From Dugong dugon (Eukaryota; Chordata; Mammalia; Sirenia; Dugongidae), in contig JASCZL010000099.1 of NCBI GenBank assembly GCA_030035585.1, forward strand, positions 16,523 through 80,522: a stretch of DNA of 64,000 nucleotides, written 5' to 3'. Made by a program: the position numbers and the translations under genes. Numbering within the stretch: the first letter of the stretch is position 1; each line of letters starts with the position of its first letter. The notes beneath the pieces are model-generated. The model worked only from the letters and a program-made list of their open reading frames with translations. It had not been told where the DNA came from and did not search any database. Shown here in pieces: positions 20,196-32,443 of this stretch.

Positions 20196-21509
20196 CTAAA
20201 TCTGAAGCCCTGGTGAGTCTTGCAGCGCGTCCAGCAGAGCCTGGAAGTCAACGTCGCCGAGGGTGAGTTCGAGTTGCGGAGGGTCCTCCTCCAGTGGATC
20301 CATGTTCAGAAAGGCTTGGGCCTTTTCCTGAAAGTGTGTGGTGGAGAGGAGTTCATCTAAAAGGCTCATGGTTTCTAGACAGCCTTGGTCCAGTGGACGA
20401 GATGAGCCTTGCGCTGACCGTGCCGGCTCCTGCCACAGGTGTACCTCGGGGTGTGCGGGCTGCTGAATTGTCTCTTGGGTAGGTTCCCATCTGGCCGTCA
20501 CGCCCTGGGCCACCCCACAGCCCCATTGCATGAAGGGAGCTGGGCCTTGCTGAGCCAGAGCCTGCCCCTGCTTCTTTGGATTCTCAGGCTGAGGAGAGTC
20601 TTGGCCGCGCAATCCTGCCGAGACACTGTGTTGGTTGGGATCCTGGCCATGTCCTGGGTATTGGGGCCAGGAAGGAGCCTGAGTGTCTGACAGCCTCTTT
20701 CCCACAGTCGGTTCCGTTGGCAAGTGATTCAGGTCTGTCTCCGGGGCGTGAGAGGTCTCTGCTCTCTGCACATCCAGGGTGGGCTGGACCAGCATGACAC
20801 CTGGTGCTTGACTGACACAGCCCTGGGTGGCACGCGAAGGAACAAAGGGTGTGGGGGACTCCAGGAGAAGAGGCAGCATGGCTTGGTTGCCGCTGGAAGG
20901 ATGGGAGCGTAGGCCATGATGAGACGTGCTCTGGACACAGGACAGGTTGCTTTGGTCAAGTGGAAGCGTCCCATGCGCTGGGCTGCCTGCCAAGAACTTC
21001 ACCGGTGGTGCATTTGTGCCCTGCACTGGGTTCCGAGCCCTTCGGTTCTGAAACCATATGTGAACTCGGGATTCTGGAAGGCCCGTTCGTCGAGCCAGTT
21101 CTTCCCTGGCCTCGATACCAGGGTATCGGTTCTTCTCAAAGGCTTCAACTAGGAGACTCCTTTGAGATCGGGTGATGAACGTGCGCTTTCGTCTGGCTGC
21201 TTTGGGGAAGTTTTCTGGAGACCAAGGCTGAGGCTCTTGCTCACCCTGGAACGGCTCTTCTTCGAAGGCACGCCCAGAGGCCGAGCTGCCCTTCTTCAGG
21301 TGACTTGCTCTGCGGTTTTGAAACCATATCTGAATGCGATCCTCCGGAATGCCAAGTTTTTGGGCGAGTTCTTCTCTGGTAGTGATACCAGGGTAGGGGT
21401 TCTGTTCAAAAGACGCCCACAGGACCTCTCTTTGACTCGGCTGCAAAACCAACCTCTTTCGTCGGCCTTGTGGTTTCTGAGAACGACTTGAAGTGCCGGT
21501 CAGATCCAT
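20196..21509 (-). CDS. DUX4: DUX4/DUXC-type double-homeobox factor, unit 3 (V403M)
   Basis: An intact 437-codon copy. The only residue difference from unit 1 is Val403 to Met (T at 20303, a CpG site), shared with unit 4 and lying between LLDELL and DFQALLDAL. It is a conservative hydrophobic change in the C-terminal region. The homeodomains, linker and stop are identical to the other copies. Confidence 0.9.
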   Translation of the reverse strand: MDLTGTSSRSQKPQGRRKRLVLQPSQREVLWASFEQNPYPGITTREELAQKLGIPEDRIQIWFQNRRASHLKKGSSASGRAFEEEPFQGEQEPQPWSPENFPKAARRKRTFITRSQRSLLVEAFEKNRYPGIEAREELARRTGLPESRVHIWFQNRRARNPVQGTNAPPVKFLAGSPAHGTLPLDQSNLSCVQSTSHHGLRSHPSSGNQAMLPLLLESPTPFVPSRATQGCVSQAPGVMLVQPTLDVQRAETSHAPETDLNHLPTEPTVGKRLSDTQAPSWPQYPGHGQDPNQHSVSAGLRGQDSPQPENPKKQGQALAQQGPAPFMQWGCGVAQGVTARWEPTQETIQQPAHPEVHLWQEPARSAQGSSRPLDQGCLETMSLLDELLSTTHFQEKAQAFLNMDPLEEDPPQLELTLGDVDFQALLDALQDSPGLQI

Positions 21510-21629
21510 ACTGGCAAGTGACCTGGATTGCACGGAGACCAGCGGCCAAGCGAACAGCTCCCGGAAACAAAGGACTCAGCGACACCCAGAAAGCTTTGCG
21601 GAGCAAAGGAAGGCGCCAAGGGCCATTTC

Positions 21630-21664
21630 TTAAATACCTTCCCACTGGAGCCCTTCATTAAATA
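21630..21664 (-). promoter_or_regulatory. Paired TATA-like boxes, unit 3
   Basis: Both boxes are retained with the same spacing to the ATG at 21509. Confidence 0.55.
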
Positions 21665-21855
21665 CCTAAGACCTTGGAGGACGGCGTGGAAGGGCGGGAT
21701 GACTCCTAAGTGGAAGTGGAGATTTTATCAGGGGAGTGGGCAACGGTCATCCTATTAAGGTATTGCGTCAGAGGAATGCATCTCTAATGGAAGGATTTCC
21801 GGCACCTTGTGCGGTCGGCGGGAGCTGGGGAAGGAGACTGGCATTCCCAGGTGCC

Positions 21856-22354
21856 TTAGTTATCTAGCGCTGCTCTAAACAGAAACAGCACAAGATCAGG
21901 ACTAAAACAAACCCAAATGGATTCTTTCACACTCCAGGAAGGGGCGCGTTCACATTCGGGCCGCCAGCCCTGGTGGGGGGAAAGGGGGATGGGGAGGGGC
22001 GAGGGGGAGGCTTTCTCTGCCTGTCAGCTCTGGAGCAAGGTCCTTGTCATCACTCTTCTTCTGGTCTAGGAGCTTCTCAACGCAGGGACCCCGGGTCCAA
22101 AGTACAAGCTCTGCCTCTGCCTCTTCTGGCTTGGTGCCCATAGGTCCCTCGCCTCTCTGCTAGCTTCTGTCTTTTCTATCTCACAAGAGATTGCCTGGCC
22201 ATACAAGCTAACCCTGTAGATTGCCTCCGGACTCATTAACATAACTGCCTGGAATCCTGCCTCATTTCATCATAGAGGCTAAGATTTATGACACATCAGA
22301 TAATGAGGACAGATCACAAATCCCGGAACAATCACACAACTCTGGGAATCATGG
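21856..22354. repeat. Interspersed repeat, copy A, units 3-4
   Basis: The same element with A at 21885 (GAAACAGC) and the unit-4 private changes at 22282 and 22289. G-run at 21975-22007. Confidence 0.7.
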
Positions 22355-22357
22355 GTC

Positions 22358-22515
22358 CTTTGGATTCTCAGGCTCTTGAGAGGAGTCTTGGTGGCGCAAT
22401 CTTGTCCGGACAGCGAGTTGATTATGGTCCTAGCCATATGCCGGGTATGGGGGCCAGGAAGGAGTCTGAGTATCTGACAGCCTCTTTCCCACAGTCGGTT
22501 CTATTGGCTGCTGAT
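22358..22515 (-). pseudogene. Broken DUX fragment, unit 4
   Basis: The same fragment; the private changes of this unit (22282, 22289) lie just outside it. Confidence 0.85.
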
Positions 22516-22953
22516 GTGCGCCTCCCCCGGGGCTCCTTTCCCCCTGCACGGTGGGTTCCTTGCCCCTTTCCCTTCTGCCTATCCCCTTCCGCCCCGCGTG
22601 ATGCTGGGTTGGGTGGAGGGCCCGCCCCTCCAGCCCACCTCCTCTCTCTGTCAGCTCTCTCTGTCAGCTCTCTCTGTTTTCCTCGCGGCGGGTTCCTTCG
22701 CTTCACCATCGCGTGGCTGGCCTCCCCGGGTGTGCCCCTGCCGGGGCCGCGTGTCCGTCCTTCCTCTGGCAGCGGGAAGTGAAATCGCGTGGCTCCCAGG
22801 GAGCGCGCTTGCGCCCGCAGCGGGGTCCTCTGCCCCACTCCCCCACCCCCCACCCCCCGCCCGCCCGCCCTCCTCCACAGCATGGTCCTTGTCCCTGCAT
22901 CCCCACGGTGCCGACAGGGAGCACAGCCCACGCCTTCCTCGCTCTCCCTTCTC

Positions 22954-23247
22954 CTGCCTCTGCCTCTTCTGCCTTGGTGCTCATAGGTCCCTCTCCTGTC
23001 TGCTAGCTACTCTTTTCTGTCTCAAAAGACATGCCCTGGGGATACAACCTAACCCTGTAGGTTGCCTCTTGCCTCCTTAACATAACTGCCTGGAATTCCA
23101 CCTCATTAACATCACAGAGGCTAGGAGTGACAACCCAGAGTATACTGAAGACAGATCACAAATCCCAGGACAACCACACAACACTGGGAATGAGGGCCAA
23201 GACAAGTTGACACACATTCTGGGGGGGACACATTTTAATCCATGACA
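22954..23247. repeat. Interspersed repeat, copy B, unit 4
   Basis: The same as 812-1105. Confidence 0.7.
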
Positions 23248-25041
23248 CCAGGCTATCTCAGAACAAACCCACCGACACCGAGTCCCTCTAGAAGGAAAGG
23301 ACAAGAACAGCGCCCCTAGCCCGCCACCCAAGGACAGCGCACCTGCAATAGGCAATAGGAGTCCCGCGGTGAGGGGCTGAGTGCCCATCAGTTGAGTGAG
23401 TTGGGTCTTCCCAGAGATTGGTTCCTTTAGGATGGCTTCCCTAGTCACAAGCCCATGTCCCCACCGCGACCAGCCAGCCTGCTGACCAAACGGAAGGATT
23501 CCGGTTCGCTTGGAGACAAGGTGGATATCCCCAGGCGTCCACCACGGTCAGGCTTTGTTTTGGTCTTCAGAGGCCGCCCAGTTCCAGCCCTGCCCCGTCT
23601 CTTCTGGGGTCTCTGGCTCTCCCTCTTCCTGTGACCTTGCACCCACCGACTGCCTCATACCCTCCACTCCCCAGCCTCCCTCTCGTCGCTCTCCTTCCCT
23701 TTCTGCCAGCTCCATGCACGTCCACCCCTACCCCACGGCCATCACCTCCAGCCCTGCCTTCACCAACACCCTCTCCACAAAGGATTGGCAGACAACACGC
23801 CCGCATAGGGGACTCCTCAAGAGGGTTCCCCATGAAAATTCCACAGGACCCAAGCGAGCAGGGCGGGTTTCCAGGGCAGTAGGCCACATCACTGGGCATG
23901 AGGGCTCCATTTCTGCAGGCGGCGAGAACCTCACCCATGGGGAGGGAAGGCAAAAGGTCCAGGCTGGGGGAGGGAGAGGCAAGTCGCTGAGGGAGGAATG
24001 GCTGGGCCTGGAGACTCAGAAGATGGCGACCAAGGCGGGACCGCCTCCACCCAGCTACTCTTAACGCTCCTCTGTCTCTCCATATGCTTCTTCGGTTTGT
24101 TTTTTTCCGGGGGGGTGGGGGGACTTTTACCAAGGGTCCAGTTCACATCGCCCAGTATCCCCGAGTTTCTTCTCCACGCTCCAGGAACGCTCTGAGGAGT
24201 TGAGAGACAGAGAGAACTCATCTAATAGAGGATTTTTCTTTTAAATATTCATTGTTGGCCACTGGATTTGGAATCATGTCAAAAGCGTGTGTTATAAAGT
24301 TAGAACTGCTGTCTAGGGTTTTCTTGGCTGTAATCTTGAATGGAAGCAGATAGCCACGATTCCCTGCTGCACCGCTCGGTACCTTTCAACAGCCAGTCTT
24401 TTGATTAGTAGCCCACAGCAAACTGTTTGAAGCACCCGGGAACCCGAATGTGAGAAGACATTCTCCCGAAACACTTGGAGTCAGGGCGCACAGAGACACA
24501 TTGCCCCAAACATAGTCTTCTTTCAGGGAAGCGCGGGTCTCCTTCAGCCATCCTTCGTGCTTTTCCTTGTTGATTGTGCAGAACGCGCCGATATAGAGAG
24601 GGTCGGTCACGATTCTTTTCACAGAAATAGTGTCCCATTGCACAATTTCTTCCGAAGCGAACGCCGAAGGTGTCCTTCTGGGCGAGCGATGGAGATCCGC
24701 TCTCGGCCAGAAAATCCCTTGGCACTGCTAGGTGTAGCTCGATGAGCTGTTTGCCCAGGAGATGTTCTACTTTGCCAGAAAGGAGAGGAACAAAACAAAA
24801 CAAAACACCTTATTTCTCACTAACAACAGAGAAGGAAAGGCGATTCAAAGCTCAAAATACAGTGGCGTCACTAGGGTTCGTGTCACGCAGTGCAGGACTC
24901 ATAGTGCCACCCACATCATCGACCTCCTCCCGTACCAGCCCATACAGAATCCTTGGTATTGGTTTTTGTACCAATGTTAATGGTGAATCGTTATTCCTGT
25001 ATATTGCTCATTCTTTTCTCTTGAATTACTACTTCATTCCC

Positions 25042-25059
25042 AAAAAAAAAAAAAAAAAA
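25042..25059 (+). repeat. Variable A-tract 1, unit 4 (18 A)
   Basis: 18 A after CCC (one C lost, as in unit 3). Confidence 0.9.
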
Positions 25060-25477
25060 TTATTCAACTAGGTTCAGAAGTACTAATTGCCACGATACTG
25101 TACCGAAAACGCCAGAAACTTTGACCAAATCGGTGACTACAATAACTCGGCAGCCAAGAAAACAACAGCAGAGAAACCTCGAAACCAGAGGTTTCCACGC
25201 GTCACTGTAATTGAGGAATCACGACAGCTCTCCACAGAGGGCATTTTAAGGTTCCCAAAGTCAATTACCATAGCCTCTTTTAAACCTGTGTTTGGTTACA
25301 TGGGTCCACGTAAGCCGGGCTTACGAAAAATGTTTTTGGAATTGTATCTACTTCAGGGATATCGTTTTAAAAATACTACATTTCTGCAGAAACACAGCAC
25401 AGGAATGTCTGGACAGTCATTTTGGTGTGCCCCTCTGCAAGTGTCACCCGGTGCAGTCCGCATCGCCCCTACCCCGC

Positions 25478-25848
25478 AACCCGTGACGTCACTGGAGAAC
25501 TAGGTAAAACCCCTTTAGGTAGTCACTTAGACGCGCGCGTATAACGGCGATACATCGGCTGTCTATCCGTTGAGGCTGTCGCCGACTCGTTCCTGGTGTC
25601 ACCTCACTGCCCCTCCATTAGCAGCCGCTCAGGCTCAAGGTCCAGCGTGTTGCCGTTCCGGGGCCGCCAGATGGCGCGGCCTCTCCCGGAGAGCAGGGCC
25701 GGGTCCCCTCCATGCGCTGGGAGCTCTGGGCTTCGTGTTCCAGCCTCGCGCGTTCGGAATCCGCCTTGACCAGGCGAGCCAAGCCTGTGCCGAGGGCCAT
25801 GACGTCGCGCGGACCTCGTCGCCTCCCCCTGATTTGCTCTTGAACACA
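25478..25848. promoter_or_regulatory. CpG-dense block, unit 4
   Basis: The CRE is retained, and the CTCF-like motif is at 25664-25677. Just upstream this unit switches to CTGCAAGTG (others of block 1 have CTGAAAGTG). Confidence 0.5.
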
Positions 25849-26599
25849 CTTATACTGCGGGAAGTCTTCTCCCTCCCCGCCACCGCCCCCCACCCCCACC
25901 CCGCTGCTCTCCATTAGCTGCTCTCTGGCCACCTAACACCTGGTGACCCTGCTGCTCTCCGCTCCTCTCTCTTCGCCCACCTGTGTAGGGCCCGGAGGGC
26001 ATAGGGACTCTGAACTCTGAAGCGATCTGATCTTGAAGCCCAGACAGCCAAGTGTCCCCAGAACCCAAGCTCACGAGCCCGGACGGACCGAAGCAAATCA
26101 GTCTCGTGTGTCAAACATTCTTTCTTTCCTTCACTTGCGTTTTCTGGCTCGCTCCTTCCTTTAACTCCTTTGTTCCATTAAGAAACCTAGCCGACTGTCA
26201 AAGATCACAAGATTCGATGATGACACAGTTAGCTGGCGACGCTGTGGGCAAATCGGCACTTTGATACGTGGCTGGCAAGCAATGAGGACACAGAAAGGGT
26301 CAGGCAGCCAGAGGAGGCGTGCCGGGACCCAACGCCTAGATGCCAGCAAAGGAGGAAAGCGGCAGGAGGAAGAAGGGTGGGCAGTGGGACCTCATTCCTA
26401 TTTGGAAAGTGGGGGGAGTGCAGAGAGGTCTCGGATAGGGATAGGAGATTGGGGTTTCTAGGAACGGAGCTGAGGTTCCGGAGGGACATCTACTCGTTCT
26501 TTCATACTCGTTTGTGCTATTGAGATTTCTTTTCAGGCGCATGTTTTCCGTCTTTCAAAAGAAAAATGGATTTTCTTCTGTGTACGTTCCAACCATGTC

Positions 26600-26605
26600 T
26601 TTATT
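26600..26605 (-). terminator. Candidate polyadenylation signal, unit 4
   Basis: The AATAAA is retained. Confidence 0.4.
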
Positions 26606-27573
26606 GTACCGAGGAAAACTCACATCCAGCTCGACAATCGATATCAAGTTTGAGAGGCTACCACTTCCCACGACGATGGGAGGAGTCTCAGATGAGAGAT
26701 GATAAGAAAGAGGTCTGAAGTCTACATACCATAAATCTATTTTTCAGAAGATAGGAGAGCGTATGGAGAGACATGACCTAAATATACACATAACTCCAAA
26801 AAAGGTGCGACAACAATTACATCGCTACGCTTTGTTCAGTGACGGAATGGTGTTGCCCTAATGTCTTTCAGTCCGTTGTCTGCGGGTTGAAAGTGGCTCA
26901 AGGAAACCATATATTCACGGGGGGCGATCACTGTGGGGCATAATCTGTGGCATCATTCCTTCAGTGATGGATTGGGAAGAAACTCTCTTCCCGCCTCCAA
27001 TTCACACTCTCAAGGCTAAGGAAAAACGAACAAGCAAACAGAAAAATAAAAAACAAAAAAAAAAAACCCTCATTTTCAGAAAATCCCGTTACGAGTAGAG
27101 AGAGCATCCCCTCATTCTCTACATGAACCTCATTTCCAGTTTGACTGCCCATCTCGTCAGAACGGAAAGGAGTAGAGGTGTGTGCAAGGTAGACCTATTT
27201 GCCTTGCTGGGGTTTGGTTACAATTCGTGAATTGCCCAGACTGCCAAGGAGGTGATGATCTCAAGGAGGAGTTTAGGTCAGTCATGAGAAGGCTATTGTT
27301 CATGTGGCTTCAGTGAATGGGTCCAGTGCCTGGTGTCCTTGGTGCCTCCGGTGGCAAGAGGGAGCCTCCAAAGGATCGGGCACCCAATGACTTGAAGACC
27401 CGGCGTCAGCGCTGTGACAATGTGCTAGATGGAAGTTTCCCAGAGTCTTATCCTTCTTCCTGCCTTGGTTTTGCTCCCGAACACCCCGTGTTGGTTGTTC
27501 GGCATCTCTTTAAATCATTCTGATGCCACCACAAGGCATAGGATGCCTGAATGCGGGTCTGGACGCCCCAGTC

Positions 27574-28887
27574 CTAAATCTGAAGCCCTGGTGAGTCTTG
27601 CAGCGCGTCCAGCAGAGCCTGGAAGTCAACGTCGCCGAGGGTGAGTTCGAGTTGCGGAGGGTCCTCCTCCAGTGGATCCATGTTCAGAAAGGCTTGGGCC
27701 TTTTCCTGAAAGTGTGTGGTGGAGAGGAGTTCATCTAAAAGGCTCATGGTTTCTAGACAGCCTTGGTCCAGTGGACGAGATGAGCCTTGCGCTGACCGTG
27801 CCGGCTCCTGCCACAGGTGTACCTCGGGGTGTGCGGGCTGCTGAATTGTCTCTTGGGTAGGTTCCCATCTGGCCGTCACGCCCTGGGCCACCCCACAGCC
27901 CCATTGCATGAAGGGAGCTGGGCCTTGCTGAGCCAGAGCCTGCCCCTGCTTCTTTGGATTCTCAGGCTGAGGAGAGTCTTGGCCGCGCAATCCTGCCGAG
28001 ACACTGTGTTGGTTGGGATCCTGGCCATGTCCTGGGTATTGGGGCCAGGAAGGAGCCTGAGTGTCTGACAGCCTCTTTCCCACAGTCGGTTCCGTTGGCA
28101 AGTGATTCAGGTCTGTCTCCGGGGCGTGAGAGGTCTCTGCTCTCTGCACATCCAGGGTGGGCTGGACCAGCATGACACCTGGTGCTTGACTGACACAGCC
28201 CTGGGTGGCACGCGAAGGAACAAAGGGTGTGGGGGACTCCAGGAGAAGAGGCAGCATGGCTTGGTTGCCGCTGGAAGGATGGGAGCGTAGGCCATGATGA
28301 GACGTGCTCTGGACACAGGACAGGTTGCTTTGGTCAAGTGGAAGCGTCCCATGCGCTGGGCTGCCTGCCAAGAACTTCACCGGTGGTGCATTTGTGCCCT
28401 GCACTGGGTTCCGAGCCCTTCGGTTCTGAAACCATATGTGAACTCGGGATTCTGGAAGGCCCGTTCGTCGAGCCAGTTCTTCCCTGGCCTCGATACCAGG
28501 GTATCGGTTCTTCTCAAAGGCTTCAACTAGGAGACTCCTTTGAGATCGGGTGATGAACGTGCGCTTTCGTCTGGCTGCTTTGGGGAAGTTTTCTGGAGAC
28601 CAAGGCTGAGGCTCTTGCTCACCCTGGAACGGCTCTTCTTCGAAGGCACGCCCAGAGGCCGAGCTGCCCTTCTTCAGGTGACTTGCTCTGCGGTTTTGAA
28701 ACCATATCTGAATGCGATCCTCCGGAATGCCAAGTTTTTGGGCGAGTTCTTCTCTGGTAGTGATACCAGGGTAGGGGTTCTGTTCAAAAGACGCCCACAG
28801 GACCTCTCTTTGACTCGGCTGCAAAACCAACCTCTTTCGTCGGCCTTGTGGTTTCTGAGAACGACTTGAAGTGCCGGTCAGATCCAT
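27574..28887 (-). CDS. DUX4: DUX4/DUXC-type double-homeobox factor, unit 4 (V403M)
   Basis: An intact 437-codon copy with the same protein as unit 3, including Met403 (T at 27681). Sharing this allele with the adjacent unit points to duplication or gene conversion between units 3 and 4. Confidence 0.9.
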   Translation of the reverse strand: MDLTGTSSRSQKPQGRRKRLVLQPSQREVLWASFEQNPYPGITTREELAQKLGIPEDRIQIWFQNRRASHLKKGSSASGRAFEEEPFQGEQEPQPWSPENFPKAARRKRTFITRSQRSLLVEAFEKNRYPGIEAREELARRTGLPESRVHIWFQNRRARNPVQGTNAPPVKFLAGSPAHGTLPLDQSNLSCVQSTSHHGLRSHPSSGNQAMLPLLLESPTPFVPSRATQGCVSQAPGVMLVQPTLDVQRAETSHAPETDLNHLPTEPTVGKRLSDTQAPSWPQYPGHGQDPNQHSVSAGLRGQDSPQPENPKKQGQALAQQGPAPFMQWGCGVAQGVTARWEPTQETIQQPAHPEVHLWQEPARSAQGSSRPLDQGCLETMSLLDELLSTTHFQEKAQAFLNMDPLEEDPPQLELTLGDVDFQALLDALQDSPGLQI

Positions 28888-29007
28888 ACTGGCAAGTGAC
28901 CTGGATTGCACGGAGACCAGCGGCCAAGCGAACAGCTCCCGGAAACAAAGGACTCAGCGACACCCAGAAAGCTTTGCGGAGCAAAGGAAGGCGCCAAGGG
29001 CCATTTC

Positions 29008-29042
29008 TTAAATACCTTCCCACTGGAGCCCTTCATTAAATA
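29008..29042 (-). promoter_or_regulatory. Paired TATA-like boxes, unit 4
   Basis: Both boxes are retained with the same spacing to the ATG at 28887. Confidence 0.55.
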
Positions 29043-29233
29043 CCTAAGACCTTGGAGGACGGCGTGGAAGGGCGGGATGACTCCTAAGTGGAAGTGGAGA
29101 TTTTATCAGGGGAGTGGGCAACGGTCATCCTATTAAGGTATTGCGTCAGAGGAATGCATCTCTAATGGAAGGATTTCCGGCACCTTGTGCGGTCGGCGGG
29201 AGCTGGGGAAGGAGACTGGCATTCCCAGGTGCC

Positions 29234-29732
29234 TTAGTTATCTAGCGCTGCTCTAAACAGAAACAGCACAAGATCAGGACTAAAACAAACCCAAATGGAT
29301 TCTTTCACACTCCAGGAAGGGGCGCGTTCACATTCGGGCCGCCAGCCCTGGTGGGGGGAAAGGGGGATGGGGAGGGGCGAGGGGGAGGCTTTCTCTGCCT
29401 GTCAGCTCTGGAGCAAGGTCCTTGTCATCACTCTTCTTCTGGTCTAGGAGCTTCTCAACGCAGGGACCCCGGGTCCAAAGTACAAGCTCTGCCTCTGCCT
29501 CTTCTGGCTTGGTGCCCATAGGTCCCTCGCCTCTCTGCTAGCTTCTGTCTTTTCTATCTCACAAGAGATTGCCTGGCCATACAAGCTAACCCTGTAGATT
29601 GCCTCCGGACTCATTAACATAACTGCCTGGAATCCTGCCTCATTTCATCATAGAGGCTAGGATTTACGACACATCAGATAATGAGGACAGATCACAAATC
29701 CCGGAACAATCACACAACTCTGGGAATCATGG
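29234..29732. repeat. Interspersed repeat, copy A, units 4-5
   Basis: The same element with A at 29263. G-run at 29353-29385. Confidence 0.7.
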
Positions 29733-29735
29733 GTC

Positions 29736-29893
29736 CTTTGGATTCTCAGGCTCTTGAGAGGAGTCTTGGTGGCGCAATCTTGTCCGGACAGCGAGTTGAT
29801 TATGGTCCTAGCCATATGCCGGGTATGGGGGCCAGGAAGGAGTCTGAGTATCTGACAGCCTCTTTCCCACAGTCGGTTCTATTGGCTGCTGAT
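29736..29893 (-). pseudogene. Broken DUX fragment, unit 5
   Basis: The same 158-bp fragment with the same in-frame stop. Confidence 0.85.
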
Positions 29894-30331
29894 GTGCGCC
29901 TCCCCCGGGGCTCCTTTCCCCCTGCACGGTGGGTTCCTTGCCCCTTTCCCTTCTGCCTATCCCCTTCCGCCCCGCGTGATGCTGGGTTGGGTGGAGGGCC
30001 CGCCCCTCCAGCCCACCTCCTCTCTCTGTCAGCTCTCTCTGTCAGCTCTCTCTGTTTTCCTCGCGGCGGGTTCCTTCGCTTCACCATCGCGTGGCTGGCC
30101 TCCCCGGGTGTGCCCCTGCCGGGGCCGCGTGTCCGTCCTTCCTCTGGCAGCGGGAAGTGAAATCGCGTGGCTCCCAGGGAGCGCGCTTGCGCCCGCAGCG
30201 GGGTCCTCTGCCCCACTCCCCCACCCCCCACCCCCCGCCCGCCCGCCCTCCTCCACAGCATGGTCCTTGTCCCTGCATCCCCACGGTGCCGACAGGGAGC
30301 ACAGCCCACGCCTTCCTCGCTCTCCCTTCTC

Positions 30332-30625
30332 CTGCCTCTGCCTCTTCTGCCTTGGTGCTCATAGGTCCCTCTCCTGTCTGCTAGCTACTCTTTTCTGTCT
30401 CAAAAGACATGCCCTGGGGATACAACCTAACCCTGTAGGTTGCCTCTTGCCTCCTTAACATAACTGCCTGGAATTCCACCTCATTAACATCACAGAGGCT
30501 AGGAGTGACAACCCAGAGTATACTGAAGACAGATCACAAATCCCAGGACAACCACACAACACTGGGAATGAGGGCCAAGACAAGTTGACACACATTCTGG
30601 GGGGGACACATTTTAATCCATGACA
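30332..30625. repeat. Interspersed repeat, copy B, unit 5
   Basis: The same as 812-1105. Confidence 0.7.
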
Positions 30626-32420
30626 CCAGGCTATCTCAGAACAAACCCACCGACACCGAGTCCCTCTAGAAGGAAAGGACAAGAACAGCGCCCCTAGCCC
30701 GCCACCCAAGGACAGCGCACCTGCAATAGGCAATAGGAGTCCCGCGGTGAGGGGCTGAGTGCCCATCAGTTGAGTGAGTTGGGTCTTCCCAGAGATTGGT
30801 TCCTTTAGGATGGCTTCCCTAGTCACAAGCCCATGTCCCCACCGCGACCAGCCAGCCTGCTGACCAAACGGAAGGATTCCGGTTCGCTTGGAGACAAGGT
30901 GGATATCCCCAGGCGTCCACCACGGTCAGGCTTTGTTTTGGTCTTCAGAGGCCGCCCAGTTCCAGCCCTGCCCCGTCTCTTCTGGGGTCTCTGGCTCTCC
31001 CTCTTCCTGTGACCTTGCACCCACCGACTGCCTCATACCCTCCACTCCCCAGCCTCCCTCTCGTCGCTCTCCTTCCCTTTCTGCCAGCTCCATGCACGTC
31101 CACCCCTACCCCACGGCCATCACCTCCAGCCCTGCCTTCACCAACACCCTCTCCCCAAAGGATTGGCAGACAACACGCCCGCATAGGGGACTCCTCAAGA
31201 GGGTTCCCCATGAAAATTCCACAGGACCCAAGCGAGCAGGGCGGGTTTCCAAGGCAGTAGGCCACATCACTGGGCATGAGGGCTCCATTTCTGCAGGCGG
31301 CGAGAACCTCACCCATGGGGAGGGAAGGCAAAAGGTCCAGGCTGGGGGAGGGAGAGGCAAGTCGCTGAGGGAGGAATGGCTGGGCCTGGAGACTCAGAAG
31401 ATGGCGACCAAGGCGGGACCGCCTCCACCCAGCTACTCTTAACGCTCCTCTGTCTCTCCATATGCTTCTTCGGTTTGTTTTTTTCCGGGGGGGTGGGGGG
31501 ACTTTTACCAAGGGTCCAGTTCACATCGCCCAGTATCCCCGAGTTTCTTCTCCACGCTCCAGGAACGCTCTGAGGAGTTGAGAGACAGAGAGAACTCATC
31601 TAATAGAGGATTTTTCTTTTAAATATTCATTGTTGGCCACTGGATTTGGAATCATGTCAAAAGCGTGTGTTATAAAGTTAGAACTGCTGTCTAGGGTTTT
31701 CTTGGCTGTAATCTTGAATGGAAGCAGATAGCCACGATTCCCTGCTGCACCGCTCGGTACCTTTCAACAGCCAGTCTTTTGATTAGTAGCCCACAGCAAA
31801 CTGTTTGAAGCACCCGGGAACCCGAATGTGAGAAGACATTCTCCCGAAACACTTGGAGTCAGGGCGCACAGAGACACATTGCCCCAAACATAGTCTTCTT
31901 TCAGGGAAGCGCGGGTCTCCTTCAGCCATCCTTCGTGCTTTTCCTTGTTGATTGTGCAGAACGCGCCGATATAGAGAGGGTCGGTCACGATTCTTTTCAC
32001 AGAAATAGTGTCCCATTGCACAATTTCTTCCGAAGCGAACGCCGAAGGTGTCCTTCTGGGCGAGCGATGGAGATCCGCTCTCGGCCAGAAAATCCCTTGG
32101 CACTGCTAGGTGTAGCTCGATGAGCTGTTTGCCCAGGAGATGTTCTACTTTGCCAGAAAGGAGAGGAACAAAACAAAACAAAACACCTTATTTCTCACTA
32201 ACAACAGAGAAGGAAAGGCGATTCAAAGCTCAAAATACAGTGGCGTCACTAGGGTTCGTGTCACGCAGTGCAGGACTCATAGTGCCACCCACATCATCGA
32301 CCTCCTCCCGTACCAGCCCATACAGAATCCTTGGTATTGGTTTTTGTACCAATGTTAATGGTGAATCGTTATTCCTGTATATTGCTCATTCTTTTCTCTT
32401 GAATTACTACTTCATTCCCC

Positions 32421-32443
32421 AAAAAAAAAAAAAAAAAAAAAAA
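32421..32443 (+). repeat. Variable A-tract 1, unit 5 (23 A)
   Basis: 23 A after CCCC, followed by TTATT. Confidence 0.9.

Larger units (their letters stand above)
14765..22142. repeat. Macrosatellite unit 3 (7378 bp)
   Basis: The A-tracts are 17 and 13 A, and the first is preceded by three instead of four C. Together these account for the shorter unit. It shares with unit 4 the V403M change in DUX (T at 20303) and the CCCGCCTCCAATTCAC variant near 19612. It is the first unit with GGGCATAGG (A at 18622) instead of GGGCGTAGG. Confidence 0.97.
22143..29520. repeat. Macrosatellite unit 4 (7378 bp)
   Basis: The A-tracts are 18 and 12 A, again with three C before the first. It is a sister of unit 3 (same V403M, same variants near 26991). 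Private changes lie at 22282 (G to A) and 22289 (C to T, a CpG site). It is the first unit with C at the site equivalent to 631 (here 22773). Confidence 0.97.
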
